A stretch of DNA of 39,508 bases from Streptomyces sp. NRRL S-87 (GCF_000719335.1 NZ_JOGB01000064.1:1-39508); one strand, 5' to 3'; positions 1 through 8,372 are shown, counted from the stretch's first letter. Translations and numbers: made by a program. The notes: a model not told the origin generated them from the letters alone.

Positions 1-98
1 ATCCGACGATGATGGTGGTGATCTGGACCGCCGTGATCGTCCTGGTCGGGTTCGCCCTCCGCGAGTTCCTCGACACCGGACCCACCCCGACCGCCTAG
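1..98 (+). CDS. C-terminal end of a small membrane protein (partial)
   Basis: The reading frame that starts at base 3 stays open from the window edge to a TAG at 96-98. It encodes about 31 residues: a hydrophobic stretch (MVVIWTAVIVLVGFAL) followed by a short polar tail (REFLDTGPTPTA). This is what the last transmembrane helix of a small integral membrane protein would look like. The start and most of the protein lie outside the window, so the family cannot be named. Confidence 0.6.
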   Translation, partial: PTMMVVIWTAVIVLVGFALREFLDTGPTPTA

Positions 99-165
99 AG
101 CACGGAGGTACTCGGGCCGGCCGGCGGGGGCGCCGGACGGGTCGGTCCGGGCGTGGGCCGGTCGG

Positions 166-963
166 TCAGGACGTCAGCTGGTGGATGCTGCGGGCGACCA
201 GGAACAGCCCGACGATCAGGACGACGACCACGATGGCCTGCTCCTGGTGGTTCTGGAGCCAGCTGCGGAGCCGACCGAGACGTTCGCGGGCGGCGTCGGG
301 GGCGAAGGTGGTGTAGAGCTCCATCGTCAGGAGACTGCTGGTGGCGATGAGGCAGTAGACGAACAGGGCGATGAAGGAGGACGTCTGGGACAGGTCGGCG
401 TTCACGACCGTCGCCGCGCCGGCCGCCACCATTCCCCAGGGCTGGAGCAGCGGCCCCAGTCCGGCCGCGGTCCACATCGAGATGTGGTCGAGCTCCGCCG
501 CCATCCTCCCGGAGGCCTTCCCCGTCGGCCCGGCCTTCCCCGCCTTCCGCGCTTCGCCGTCCGCCGGGGCGTCGCGGGCCTCCCCGGATTCCGGGGCGCG
601 CAGGGGCTCCCCGGTCTGCTGTGCCTCACCGGCCCCACGCACGTCCGGCGCGTCCGAGCCCCGGGCGGTACGCCGGTCGGCCCGGTGCCTGTGCCGGTGC
701 CAGCCGTACGCGAGCAGACCGAGGCCGATGGCGAGTTTGAGCGCCGAGGCCGCGGTGGAGGGCGGGGACTTGGGGGCGGGGGGTTCGCCTCCCGTGGTCA
801 GCAGGACGATGGCCAGGACGCCGACGAAGCAGGCGAGCCACGCGAGGATGAAGGCCAGGCCCTTCCACACGCCCCGGTCGGCCGACAGGACCAGGACGAA
901 CGCGGCCACCGACAGGGGGAACACCGCGATCCCCAGTCCGATGATCACCAGGTCAAGGACCAT
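166..963 (-). CDS. GAP/SfLAP-family membrane protein, copy 1
   Basis: This is a 265-residue integral membrane protein that I recognise as a GAP (SfLAP, sulfolipid/glycopeptidolipid-addressing) type protein. The family is linked to export of envelope lipids in mycobacteria; its substrate in Streptomyces is unknown. The N-terminal half has three hydrophobic segments. The C-terminal half carries the conserved LLQPWG, GAATVV and MELYT stretches, also present in a second copy at 19412-20056. Between the halves is a hydrophilic insert of about 75 residues, rich in Gly, Glu, Ala, Arg and Lys, that copy 2 lacks. I chose the ATG at 963, where VLDLVIIGLG begins and a GGGAG lies just upstream. An in-frame start at 996 would add 11 polar residues with no better ribosome site. 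It is convergent with the partial gene at the left edge. Confidence 0.85.
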   Translation of the reverse strand: MVLDLVIIGLGIAVFPLSVAAFVLVLSADRGVWKGLAFILAWLACFVGVLAIVLLTTGGEPPAPKSPPSTAASALKLAIGLGLLAYGWHRHRHRADRRTARGSDAPDVRGAGEAQQTGEPLRAPESGEARDAPADGEARKAGKAGPTGKASGRMAAELDHISMWTAAGLGPLLQPWGMVAAGAATVVNADLSQTSSFIALFVYCLIATSSLLTMELYTTFAPDAARERLGRLRSWLQNHQEQAIVVVVLIVGLFLVARSIHQLTS

Positions 964-1168
964 CACGGCTCCCGGACGCTCGTGCGGGCCCGGCACCCGG
1001 GTCGCTCTCGCTCATCCCCCCATCGTCACCGCCCCACCACGACCCCACAAATCACCGCCCCACCCCTGCCGCACCGCCCGCACCCTGCGGACGTCCGCGC
1101 AGCTGGGATCTTCACCCGTTGCCCGCGCATCGCGAGCCGGGTGGACGCGGGAGCGGCAGGCTGGCTGT

Positions 1169-2314
1169 ATGGAGCCAGGGTCGGGGACCGGCGGGGACCC
1201 CTCAGCTCGCCGGTCGCGTCGTGCCCGGCGACCGGATGCCTCCTCGCAGCCGCAGCCGCAGCCGCAGCCGGGGCCGGGGCCGGGGCCGGGTCCGGAGCCG
1301 GAGCCGGAGTCGCGGTTCGTGCGGTTGCGGGCGTGGGCGGTGCAGGTGCGGCCGCGCGCCGAGGCGCGTTTCCCGTTGATCACGCACTTCATGGAGCGGC
1401 TGGTCTCGGTGAACGTGCTGGACTCGGCGACCCGACTGGCCGCCCAGACGTTCCTGACGGCGGTGCCGCTGCTGTTCGTTGTCGCCTCCGTCGCCCCGGA
1501 CGCGCTGCGGGACCAGTTCGTCAGCTCCCTGGAGCACCTGTTCGGCCTCTCCGGCGCTGCTCAGAGCGAGCTGGACAAGGTCCTCCAACAGGCCAACCGC
1601 CCCTCGGACGAGGTGCGGCAGACCACGGGCGTCGTCAGCGGCCTGATGGTGTTGATCTCGGCGACGGCCTGCAGCCGGGCGATGCAGCGGTTGTGCGAGC
1701 GGGCGTGGAGTCTGCCGAAGGCGGGCGTGCGGGTGGCGGCCTGGCGGTGGGTCGCGTGGCTGGTGGCCTGGCTGGTGATGATCGGATTGCAGGGCAGCCT
1801 GCTGAGCGGGTTCGGCGCGGGCGAGACGCTGGGGGTGGTGCTGCTGTTCGGCGCGGAGGTCGCCCTGTGGTGGTGGACGCAGCACCTGCTGCTGACCGCG
1901 CGCGTGCCGTGGCTGCCGCTGCTGCCGGGCGCGCTGCTGACCGGGGCGGCCCTGAGCGTCCTGTCGGCCACCGCCTCGCTGTACGTGCCGCGGGTCCTCA
2001 ACCACAGCCTGGACACCTACGGATCGCTCGGCGCGGTCTTCACCCTGCTGTCGTGGCTGATCACCCTGTGCGCGGTGGTCACCCTGTGCGTGACGGCCGG
2101 CGCCGTGCTCGCCCGCGAACCCTGGGTCGCCCGCCATCTGGGTACGCCCCCCGAGCCCCGGCACCCGGTGCGGGGCCGGTCCCCGTCCCCGCCTCCGGCC
2201 GATCCCCCCGCTCCGACGGCTCCGACGGCTCCGACGACCCCGACCGACCGCCCGGGACCGGGCCCGCCTCCTCCGACAGACCCCCCGCGGCCCGACGGCT
2301 CCCCACCGCCGTAG
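1169..2314 (+). CDS. YihY/BrkB-family inner membrane protein
   Basis: This 381-residue protein has the BrkB/YihY layout: a cytoplasmic N-terminus and about six membrane helices spread over residues 70-315, with the family-like stretches LAAQTFLTAVPLLF and YGSLGAVFTLLSWL. The biochemical role of the family is unsettled; early names such as ribonuclease BN are not supported. The N-terminal tail has a QPQP, GPGP, EPEP run encoded by 6-bp DNA repeats near 1248-1310. The C-terminal tail is rich in Pro, Ser and Thr. Both tails look disordered. I chose the ATG at 1169; frames opening further upstream overlap the GAP gene on the other strand and read as nonsense. The gene ends just before a strong palindromic terminator shared with the convergent neighbour. 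Confidence 0.85.
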   Translation: MEPGSGTGGDPSARRSRRARRPDASSQPQPQPQPGPGPGPGPEPEPESRFVRLRAWAVQVRPRAEARFPLITHFMERLVSVNVLDSATRLAAQTFLTAVPLLFVVASVAPDALRDQFVSSLEHLFGLSGAAQSELDKVLQQANRPSDEVRQTTGVVSGLMVLISATACSRAMQRLCERAWSLPKAGVRVAAWRWVAWLVAWLVMIGLQGSLLSGFGAGETLGVVLLFGAEVALWWWTQHLLLTARVPWLPLLPGALLTGAALSVLSATASLYVPRVLNHSLDTYGSLGAVFTLLSWLITLCAVVTLCVTAGAVLAREPWVARHLGTPPEPRHPVRGRSPSPPPADPPAPTAPTAPTTPTDRPGPGPPPPTDPPRPDGSPPP

Positions 2315-2337
2315 CGGGCACCCGCGGTCGTCGCGTG

Positions 2338-2377
2338 ACGAAGGGTTCCGGCTCCCATGGGAGCCGGAACCCTTCGT
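2338..2377. terminator. Perfect 40-bp palindrome, bidirectional terminator
   Basis: The left arm acgaagggttccggctccca is followed directly by its exact reverse complement, centred between bases 2357 and 2358. It lies between the ends of two convergent genes, the BrkB gene (stop at 2314) and the small membrane protein gene (stop at 2441). The hairpin is long and has no T-run, as is common for Streptomyces terminators. Confidence 0.85.
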
Positions 2378-2440
2378 CGTTCCTTCCCGTCGGCTACCGC
2401 GGCGGCGGCGGCGGCAGCAGCGGCGTCGATGCCCGATGCG

Positions 2441-2866
2441 TCAGACCCGCAAGGCCTCCCGGTCCCGGCTGGGGCCGACGCACAGGGCCCAGATGACGAA
2501 GCCGTCGATGATGATCAGCACGATCGCCCAGAACGGGTACCAGGGCAGCCAGGTGAAGTTGGCGAGCATGGACAGGCCTGCCAGCGCGATGCCCACGACC
2601 CGCGCCCACGTGGCTCCGCTGAACAGGGCGATGCCCGCCAGGACCACCACGATGCCGAGGATGAGGTGGAGCCAGCCCCAGCCGGTCAGGCTCCACTGGA
2701 AGGTGAAGTTCCGCGTGGAGACGAACACGTCGTCCTTGGCGATGGCGGCGATCCCCTCGAAGACGGCCATGATGCCACTGAAGATCATCATGATCGCGGC
2801 GAACATGGTCCAGCCGGACACGGCCGACCACCCGCCGCCCGACATTCTCGCGCTCTGCGTCGTCAT
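2441..2866 (-). CDS. DUF7144-like four-helix membrane protein
   Basis: This 141-residue protein has four hydrophobic segments, beginning near WTMFAAIMMIFSGIMAVF, WGWLHLILGIVVVLAGIAL, VVGIALAGLSMLANF and YPFWAIVLIIIDGFVIWAL. It resembles the short actinobacterial membrane proteins grouped as DUF7144, for which no function is established. The ATG at 2866 is supported by an AAAGGAG ribosome site seven bases upstream. It shares the terminator at 2338-2377 with the BrkB gene. The family assignment is from memory of the pattern; the membrane topology is visible directly. Confidence 0.8.
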   Translation of the reverse strand: MTTQSARMSGGGWSAVSGWTMFAAIMMIFSGIMAVFEGIAAIAKDDVFVSTRNFTFQWSLTGWGWLHLILGIVVVLAGIALFSGATWARVVGIALAGLSMLANFTWLPWYPFWAIVLIIIDGFVIWALCVGPSRDREALRV

Positions 2867-3057
2867 TTCGCGCTCCTTTTGACCGGGGCAAAACACGCAC
2901 TCCCAGCCTGCCACGGTTCATCCCGCCCGGCGATTCACCGTGAAGGCGCACGTCAGCGGTATTCCGAGATGCCGTCAGATCGGGCCGGTGCTCTAATGGA
3001 CACAGCTTGAGTCGACCGACTGTGTTCACTTTCGATTCCGGGTGAGAGGCGATCACC

Positions 3058-3354
3058 ATGCCAGGTCTTCTTCGCGGAGTCGCCCGCACCGCCGTCGTCG
3101 CGGGTACGGCGACCGCGGTCTCCAACCGCGTCTCACGCCGTCAGGCCGGACGCTGGGCCGCCCAGTCGGCCCCCCAGTCCTACGAGGAGCCCCAGGCCCC
3201 TCCGCCGGCGGCCGCCCCCGTGGCTGCCCCTGCGCCCGCGGAGGACAGCATGAGCGACAAGATCGACCAGCTCAAGAAGCTCGGCGATCTCAAGGCCCAA
3301 GGGATCCTCACCGACGCCGAGTTCGAAGAGCAGAAGCGCCGCCTCCTCGCCTGA
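3058..3354 (+). CDS. SHOCT-domain small protein
   Basis: This 98-residue protein has three parts: an N-terminal basic, Ala-rich segment (residues 1-35) that may associate with membrane or nucleic acid, a Pro/Ala-rich linker (about 40-62), and a C-terminal SHOCT domain (about 64-98). The SHOCT signature is the helix pair DKIDQLKKLGDLKAQGILTD followed by AEFEEQKRRLLA. SHOCT is a short C-terminal helical module on many bacterial proteins and is thought to mediate oligomerisation. The ATG at 3058 follows a GAGAGG ribosome site. It is divergent from the membrane protein at 2441-2866. Confidence 0.88.
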   Translation: MPGLLRGVARTAVVAGTATAVSNRVSRRQAGRWAAQSAPQSYEEPQAPPPAAAPVAAPAPAEDSMSDKIDQLKKLGDLKAQGILTDAEFEEQKRRLLA

Positions 3355-3753
3355 CCCGGCGACCGAGCGGCAGGACGACAACCCGTGTCGAGCCCGTGGT
3401 GCGTACGCGCCCGCCGGCTCGACCGCTACGGCGGGGGCCGGACCCGGTACGGCGGTGCAGTGCACCCCCCGGACCGCCATCCCGCCACGGGGGCCCCGGG
3501 GGCCGGATGCTCCGCAGGGTCGTGGACGTGGATCAGGGGAGGACCGGCAGGACCGACAGCACAGCACACCACCGCACACTGCACACCACACACCACCGCG
3601 CAGCACGGCAGGGCCGGGATCCGAGATCGTCCGCGACATGGGGAGCATGCGCGGCTGTGACGGCAACCGCTCGACCGGGTACAGGACCGGCGGTATCCAT
3701 TCCGTGAGTAGACCCCCACAGCACCTTCCGGAAACGCCCCGTGAGCACGTGTG

Positions 3754-3785
3754 AGGGGCCGGCCGTTCGGGCCGGCCCCTTTTCC
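3754..3785 (+). terminator. Hairpin plus T-run, forward strand
   Basis: The arms AGGGGCCGGCC and GGCCGGCCCCT form an 11-bp stem around the loop GTTCG, followed by TTTTCC. This is a canonical intrinsic terminator for forward transcription. No recognisable forward gene lies immediately upstream, so it either serves a long SHOCT transcript or an unannotated short RNA. Confidence 0.75.
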
Positions 3786-3820
3786 GGCCGTTTTCCCCCG
3801 TCGGGGAGGAGGGGACCGGC

Positions 3821-3990
3821 TCACTTGCCGAGCTTGGCCTTCAGCTCCGCCTTGACGGGGGTTTCCGGTAACCACGGCTCCGTGAACGGGGGGTGATTCC
3901 CCGCCCCCGGATACCGGGGCCTTTCCCCGGTGAGGGCGCGCTTCAAATAAAACCCCGCCGCCGCACCGTGGTCACGCCACTTCAATACGG
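3821..3990 (-). pseudogene. Possible C-terminal coding remnant
   Basis: On the minus strand a frame ends with a TGA at 3821-3823 and reads back through LPETPVKAELKAKLGK, NHPPFTEPW and HGAAAGFYLKRALTGE. The last dozen codons have perfect G/C third positions, as in a real gene, while upstream codons such as TTT, TAT, TTG and TTA do not. No good start codon or ribosome site is visible. It could be the decayed tail of a gene, or a chance open frame in GC-rich DNA. I do not recognise the family. Confidence 0.25.
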
Positions 3991-4085
3991 GACTCGACAG
4001 GCCGGACCGGACCGGTCCGGCGCGATCGTCCCGGAGATTCCGGTCCGCGGCCGCTTGCGGGCAGGTCGCACCGCAGAGGAATAAA

Positions 4086-4115
4086 ATGACCGAAAAGGTC
4101 TATCCGGCGACTTGA
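4086..4115 (+). CDS. Possible nine-codon leader peptide
   Basis: A GAGGA ribosome-like site is followed after four bases by ATG and a short frame, MTEKVYPAT, ending in TGA at 4113-4115. It ends 37 bases before the HdeD-like gene start. A translated leader that tunes expression of the next gene is possible, but so short a frame can occur by chance. Confidence 0.25.
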   Translation: MTEKVYPAT

Positions 4116-4152
4116 GGGCCCCCAGGGTCCTCGGCTGGCCTGGGAGGTGGGG

Positions 4153-4767
4153 ATGTCCGTACCCTCCGCCGCGTCACCGCAGCGTCCGCAGAGCGACCCC
4201 GAAGACGTCCTGAGACAGGTCGGGGGTTCGTGGCACTGGGCACTGGGCTTCGCCCTCGCGACCCTGATCCCGGGCATCGTGGTGCTCGTCTGGCCCGACG
4301 AGACGCTGCACGTCCTCGCAGTGATCATCGGCCTCCAGCTCCTGGTCGCGGGAGGCTTCCGCTTCGTCGCGGCCTTCTCCCACGACAGGGACGGGGGCGG
4401 CAGCAGGCTGGCGGGCATCCTCGTCGCCCTGCTGGCCTTCCTGGCGGGCGTCCTCGTGCTCCGCCACCCGATGCAGACGATCGGCGCCCTGTCCCTGATC
4501 GTCGGGGTCTTCTGGCTGCTGACCGGAGTGCTGACGGCGTACGTCGCGATCGCCGACCGGGCACTCGTCCACCGGGGCCTGCTCTTCGGCCTCGGTGCCC
4601 TCGGCGCCGTCGCCGGAATCGTCGTCCTCTGCTTCCCCGTGGACTCCGCAGTGGCCCTGACCCGGCTGCTGGGACTGTGGCTGGTCCTGCTCGGCGTGTT
4701 CGAACTGGTGATGGCCCTGGCGCTGCGCTCCACCCTCCGCAGGAGCACGCCCGTGCCACCGGCGTGA
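4153..4767 (+). CDS. HdeD-family (DUF308) membrane protein
   Basis: This 204-residue protein has six hydrophobic helices in three pairs of similar length, the layout of HdeD/DUF308 proteins. In Escherichia coli HdeD contributes to acid resistance; the molecular activity is unknown and the Streptomyces role is not shown. Typical features are the opening WHWALGFALATLIPGIVVLV, the WLLTGVLTAYVAI segment and the closing LLGLWLVLLGVFELVMALAL. I chose the ATG at 4153, which has GGGAGG six bases upstream (4142-4147), over the GTG two codons earlier, which would overlap that site. Confidence 0.87.
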   Translation: MSVPSAASPQRPQSDPEDVLRQVGGSWHWALGFALATLIPGIVVLVWPDETLHVLAVIIGLQLLVAGGFRFVAAFSHDRDGGGSRLAGILVALLAFLAGVLVLRHPMQTIGALSLIVGVFWLLTGVLTAYVAIADRALVHRGLLFGLGALGAVAGIVVLCFPVDSAVALTRLLGLWLVLLGVFELVMALALRSTLRRSTPVPPA

Positions 4768-4837
4768 GCGCGGCCCGCCCGCGAGGCAGCGGGCAAATCA
4801 CGTGGACGTCCCGCCCACGGCCTGGCAGGCTGCGCAC

Positions 4838-4873
4838 ATGATCTACGGAATCGAGTCCCACCCCAGCCGGTGA
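4838..4873 (+). CDS. Possible 11-codon upstream ORF overlapping the next start
   Basis: ATG at 4838 opens the short frame MIYGIESHPSR and stops with TGA at 4871-4873. That TGA overlaps the GTG start of the next gene (4870) as GTGA, the classic arrangement for translational coupling. Its upstream ribosome site is weak (GGCAGG). It may be a coupling leader for the 616-residue protein or a coincidence. Confidence 0.35.
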   Translation: MIYGIESHPSR

Positions 4874-6720
4874 GCGCCCAGGACGAGCGCGGCGCGCTCA
4901 CCACCCGGCCTGCCACCCCCACCACCCTCTACGCCCGCGCGCTCCGCCTGAGCAGCGGGTCCGCCGACGCACTCCCGCCCCAGGGGGGCTACACCCTGCC
5001 CCCGGCGCCCGCGACGGTGCCCGAGACGAGCGACGGGCGGATCCCGTGGGACCAGGCCCGGCGGGCCCTCGCGGAAGCGCTCACCCCGCTGCCGGCCGAC
5101 CCCGCCACCCTCCTGAGGCGCTTCGCACGGCTCGGGCTCAGGGACCGCCACCACCGACTCGTCCGGTACGCCGTCGCCGACCTCCCTTTGCCGGCCGGGG
5201 AGCGGGAGGCGGCCCGTACCCTGGCCCGACGGCTGACCCGGACGGGCACCACCGTGCTCCCCGTCACCGTCGGCCTCACCCTCCTCAAGCGCCTCGGTGA
5301 GCCCGCGGACGTCCCCCACGTGTTCGCGCTCGGGCTGCTCCGGCCCCTCACCGGTCCGGCGGTCGCGGCGCTCGACGTCCTCGACCGCCGGTCGGCAGCG
5401 GTGCTCTGGCTCGTGCTGCACGCCCGGCGCGAGGAGTTCCTCCCCTTCCTCCGTGCCCTGTGGACGAAGGACCCGCAGGCCGTGGCCCGGGAGCTCCTCG
5501 CGTGCCCCACCGCGCCCCGTTCCGTCGGCAGCGGGACGGCCCGCCGGATCGCGGACGCGGCCGGGCTGGCGGACCTGCTCGCCGACCGCCCCGCGGACCC
5601 GGACCTGCTCGCCCGGGCGGCCCTGCTGCTCGTCCGCATGGGCTGCACGCACTACGACGCGACCGGGCTCGCCTCCTACCCCGACGCGACGTCGGTGTAC
5701 GAGGCCGTCGTCACGCGGGCCGGCCTGCTCCCGCCCACCCTGGAGAACGCCGCCCTGCTGCTCTCCCTCGCCCTGGACCTCGGCAGCGGTGGCGCGGTAC
5801 TGCTGGACTGGCCCCCGGGGCGCCGCGAGGAGCTGCTCGAGTCACTGGGGCGCTCGGCCGCCGATCCCCGCTGGGCAGGGGCGGGTGCCACCGCGGCCAC
5901 GGCCGACCAGCGGCGGCGGGCCGAGTGGCTCCGCCGCACCGGACGGCGGCCGTTCGACCTCGCCGCCAGGCCCGGGCCCCTGCGCATAGAAATCGTGGCC
6001 GGCGACCCCGGGGACCGGTACCCGGTCGAGTGCCGCATCCTGATCGACGGCCGTCCCGTGGTGCCCGAGCACTTCGTCCTGGGACCCGCGCACGCTCCCG
6101 AGGACCTGCTGGACCGCGGCCGGCTGCGCGCCACTGCGGAGCCCCGCGAGGTGCAACTCGCGGAGGCCTCCTGCACGGAGGGCTGCTGCGGGGCGCTCCA
6201 CGTCACCATCCGGCGGGACGGTGACCACGTGGTGTGGGAGAACTGGCGCGGGCCGCTCCCACCGCCGGGCTCGCGCGGCCGTGTGTCCGAGCCGCCCGCC
6301 CGCCGGTTCGACGCGGTCGCCTACGACGCCGAGGTCGCCCGCGCGGAGGCCGACCGCTCCTGGTCCTGGCCGGCCCGGACCACGGCCCGCCTCATCGCCG
6401 CCGGGCTGACCGAGCGGCCGGAGCTGCTGCGCCGGTGGGACGCGGACCCGGGCTGGGTGAGCACCGACTGGCAGGACCCGGACACCACCGTGGTGACCTT
6501 CCGTCACGTGCCGGGGCTGGGCTCCGGGAAGCCGCTACGGGCCGACTGCCCGCTCCAGTTCCGGTGGGACCTCCCGGACGACGGCACGCCGCCGGAGGAT
6601 CAGGCCGCCGCGGCCCTGCGCCGCCTGGCCGAGGAGGACCCGAAGTCGTACGGGCGGGTGTGCGGCGGCAGCCGCGAGCGTGCAGCGGAACTCGGCTACC
6701 CCTGGCCCCTCGACGGCTGA
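4870..6720 (+). CDS. 616-residue protein of unknown function with CTEGCCG domain
   Basis: I do not recognise a named function. Residues 1-330 are helical, rich in Leu, Ala and Arg, with repeat-like segments such as LLRRFARLGL, LARAALLLVRMG and LENAALLLSLALDL; they could form an alpha-solenoid scaffold. Residues about 373-460 are beta-rich and contain PVECRILIDGRPVV, then EVQLAEASCTEGCCGALHVT followed by DHVVWENWR. I have the impression that this CTEGCCG block recurs in many Streptomyces hypothetical proteins; its clustered cysteines suggest metal binding or a structural role. The C-terminal 100 residues contain WVSTDWQDPD and end in SYGRVCGGSRERAAELGYPW. No signal peptide or membrane segment is seen, so it is probably cytoplasmic. 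The GTG at 4870 overlaps the stop of a short upstream ORF. Confidence 0.8.
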   Translation: MSAQDERGALTTRPATPTTLYARALRLSSGSADALPPQGGYTLPPAPATVPETSDGRIPWDQARRALAEALTPLPADPATLLRRFARLGLRDRHHRLVRYAVADLPLPAGEREAARTLARRLTRTGTTVLPVTVGLTLLKRLGEPADVPHVFALGLLRPLTGPAVAALDVLDRRSAAVLWLVLHARREEFLPFLRALWTKDPQAVARELLACPTAPRSVGSGTARRIADAAGLADLLADRPADPDLLARAALLLVRMGCTHYDATGLASYPDATSVYEAVVTRAGLLPPTLENAALLLSLALDLGSGGAVLLDWPPGRREELLESLGRSAADPRWAGAGATAATADQRRRAEWLRRTGRRPFDLAARPGPLRIEIVAGDPGDRYPVECRILIDGRPVVPEHFVLGPAHAPEDLLDRGRLRATAEPREVQLAEASCTEGCCGALHVTIRRDGDHVVWENWRGPLPPPGSRGRVSEPPARRFDAVAYDAEVARAEADRSWSWPARTTARLIAAGLTERPELLRRWDADPGWVSTDWQDPDTTVVTFRHVPGLGSGKPLRADCPLQFRWDLPDDGTPPEDQAAAALRRLAEEDPKSYGRVCGGSRERAAELGYPWPLDG

Positions 6721-7047
6721 CCGTTCCGGGTGCGCCGGGGCCGGCCGGCGTCCCGGCACACCCGACCCCCGCACAGCCGATGCCCGGATCCTCGACGCCC
6801 GCACACCCGACGCCCGACGCCCGGCACCCGGTGCCCGGGCCCGGAGCGCCCCGGCCCGGTCCGAGCAGTCCCCTGCGCCATGCTGGTGTGCCGCGGCCGG
6901 GAGCCGAACCGGCCGGTGCGCCGGTCCGCATACCGGCGGCAGGTCCGGGCAGGCGGTGTCGACCGGTCTCCGGACGGCACACGGCGCACGGGACACGGGC
7001 GTGCGGGTGCACGGAGCACGGCACACGGCACACGGAACGAGAGAACG
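6721..7047. other. Low-complexity GC-rich intergenic region
   Basis: This 327-bp gap is dominated by imperfect short repeats: words like GACGCCCG and GCACCCGG in 6760-6840, and GCACACGG, GCACGGG and GGAGCACGG in 6978-7035. Frames that cross it give Pro/Arg/His-rich translations without family resemblance. I see no gene, terminator hairpin or clear promoter. Confidence 0.6.
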
Positions 7048-8190
7048 ATGGGCGGTTGCATGCGAAGCGTGGGCTTGGAGGAAGAGCTGCTGCTGGCGGA
7101 CGCGGAAACGGGTGAACCGCTGGCGGTGTCGAGCACGGTGCTGGCTGCGGCCGACCGGGCCGGGGCCGTGGACGGGGGTGCCGGCGAGGAGGGTCATGCG
7201 TTCGAGTCCGAGCTCCAGGAGGAGCAGCTCGAGTTCGCCACGAAGCCGGTGACGCAGATGGGCGAGCTGTTCGAGGAGGTCGTCCGGTGGCGGGCCGAGG
7301 CCGCGCGGCACGCCGCGACGGCGGGGGCGGTCGTGGCGGCGCTCGGCACCTCGCCGCTCGCCGTCCGGCCCTCACGGTCACCGGGGCACCGCTACGAGTG
7401 GGTGTCGCGGCAGTTCGGCATGACGGCGCAGGAACAGCTCACCGGCGGCTGCCACGTCCACGTGTCGGTCGACTCGGACGAGGAGGGGGTCGCCGTCCTG
7501 GACCGGATCCGGCCCTGGCTGGCCGTACTGACCGCCCTGAGCGCGAACTCGCCCTTCTGGCAGGGCGAGGACACCCGCTACGCCAGCTACCGCAGCCGGG
7601 TGTGGAACCGGCTGCCCGCGGCCGGGCCGGTGGACCTCTTCGGCTCCGCCGACCGCTACCACGCGGAGGTGCGGGCGATGGTGGAGTCGGGGGTGCTGCG
7701 CGACAGGGGGATGATCTGGTTCGACGCCCGGCTGTCCGCCACCTACCCGACGGTGGAGATCAGGGCGGCGGACGTGTGCCTCGACGCGTCGTCCTCGGTC
7801 CTCCTGGCCGCTCTCGTCCGGGGGCTGGTGGAGACCGCGGCCGGTGAGTGGCGGGCCGGCCGGCCGCCGTCCCGCGTCAGTACCGGGCTGCTCCGGCTCG
7901 CATCGTGGCAGGCGGGCCGGTCGGGCCTGGACGGTCCGCTGCTGCACCCCGACACGTTCCGGAGCACCGAGCCCGAGGGCGCCGTGGACGCGCTCTACCG
8001 CCACGTCGGCCAGGCACTGGCGGACTGCGGTGACGAGGAGTTCGTGCGGGCCGGGATCGCCCGCCTGCTGGAGGACGGCAACGGGGCCCGGGTCCAGCGC
8101 TCGGTGCTGCGCTCGGAGGGCGACCTCGCCGCGGTCGTACGCCACTGCGCCCGCAGGACCGTCGACGACGGCCGTCGCGGGGCGCCCTGA
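7048..8190 (+). CDS. Carboxylate-amine ligase, YbdK / glutamate-cysteine ligase 2 type
   Basis: This 380-residue protein belongs to the YbdK-like glutamate-cysteine ligase family (GCS2), ATP-dependent ligases that join an amine to a gamma-carboxylate. Several members have only weak gamma-glutamylcysteine synthetase activity, so the true substrate is uncertain. Visible motifs are the N-terminal VGLEEELLLAD, the ELQEEQLEFAT metal and substrate region, LTGGCHVHVSVDSDEEG in the centre, the FWQGEDTRYASYRSRVWNRL segment, and TYPTVEIRAADVC. Length is normal for the family (about 370). I chose ATG 7048, preceded by GAGAG. The ATG at 7060 is also possible and matches the usual family start (MRSVG), but has a poorer ribosome site. 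Confidence 0.88.
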   Translation: MGGCMRSVGLEEELLLADAETGEPLAVSSTVLAAADRAGAVDGGAGEEGHAFESELQEEQLEFATKPVTQMGELFEEVVRWRAEAARHAATAGAVVAALGTSPLAVRPSRSPGHRYEWVSRQFGMTAQEQLTGGCHVHVSVDSDEEGVAVLDRIRPWLAVLTALSANSPFWQGEDTRYASYRSRVWNRLPAAGPVDLFGSADRYHAEVRAMVESGVLRDRGMIWFDARLSATYPTVEIRAADVCLDASSSVLLAALVRGLVETAAGEWRAGRPPSRVSTGLLRLASWQAGRSGLDGPLLHPDTFRSTEPEGAVDALYRHVGQALADCGDEEFVRAGIARLLEDGNGARVQRSVLRSEGDLAAVVRHCARRTVDDGRRGAP

Positions 8191-8340
8191 GGCGGCACGG
8201 GGACGGGACGGTCCGGCGGACGCCGGGCGGGCCGCGGCCCGGGCGCCCGCCCAGGCCCTCGGCGCCGTCGACGGCGGCCGTCGCGGAAGCCCGAACGCCG
8301 GCAGCGGTGCGGGACGGGCCCCTACCGCGTCCCCCGCGAC

Positions 8341-8372
8341 GTGCGAGTGCCCCGCCGGCGGGGCACTCGCAC
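8341..8372. terminator. Perfect 32-bp palindrome
   Basis: GTGCGAGTGCCCCGCC is followed directly by its exact reverse complement. It lies between the convergent ends of the carboxylate-amine ligase gene (8190) and the small protein gene (minus strand stop at 8479), so it can end transcription from both sides. There is no T-run. Confidence 0.75.

Larger units (their letters stand above)
3355..4152. other. 798-bp intergenic region with few genes
   Basis: No convincing full gene is present. The first part (about 3560-3610) is a low-complexity CA-rich stretch with repeated CACACC and CAGCAC words. It is followed by a forward-strand terminator at 3754-3785, a possible minus-strand coding remnant ending at 3821, and a more AT-rich stretch near 3940-3960 and 4080-4090 that may hold the promoter and a short leader ORF for the HdeD-like gene. 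Small ORFs in the 3385-3750 region have arginine, proline and histidine-rich translations and look spurious. Confidence 0.6.

Noticed and set aside
181..2496. A 771-codon plus-strand frame across the GAP and BrkB genes
   Set aside because: It is antisense or out of frame to both, and has the low-complexity composition typical of shadows in GC-rich DNA.
3385..3754. Small plus-strand ORFs in the intergenic region
   Set aside because: Composition is rich in Arg, Pro, His and Thr from CA-rich DNA and there is no ribosome site.
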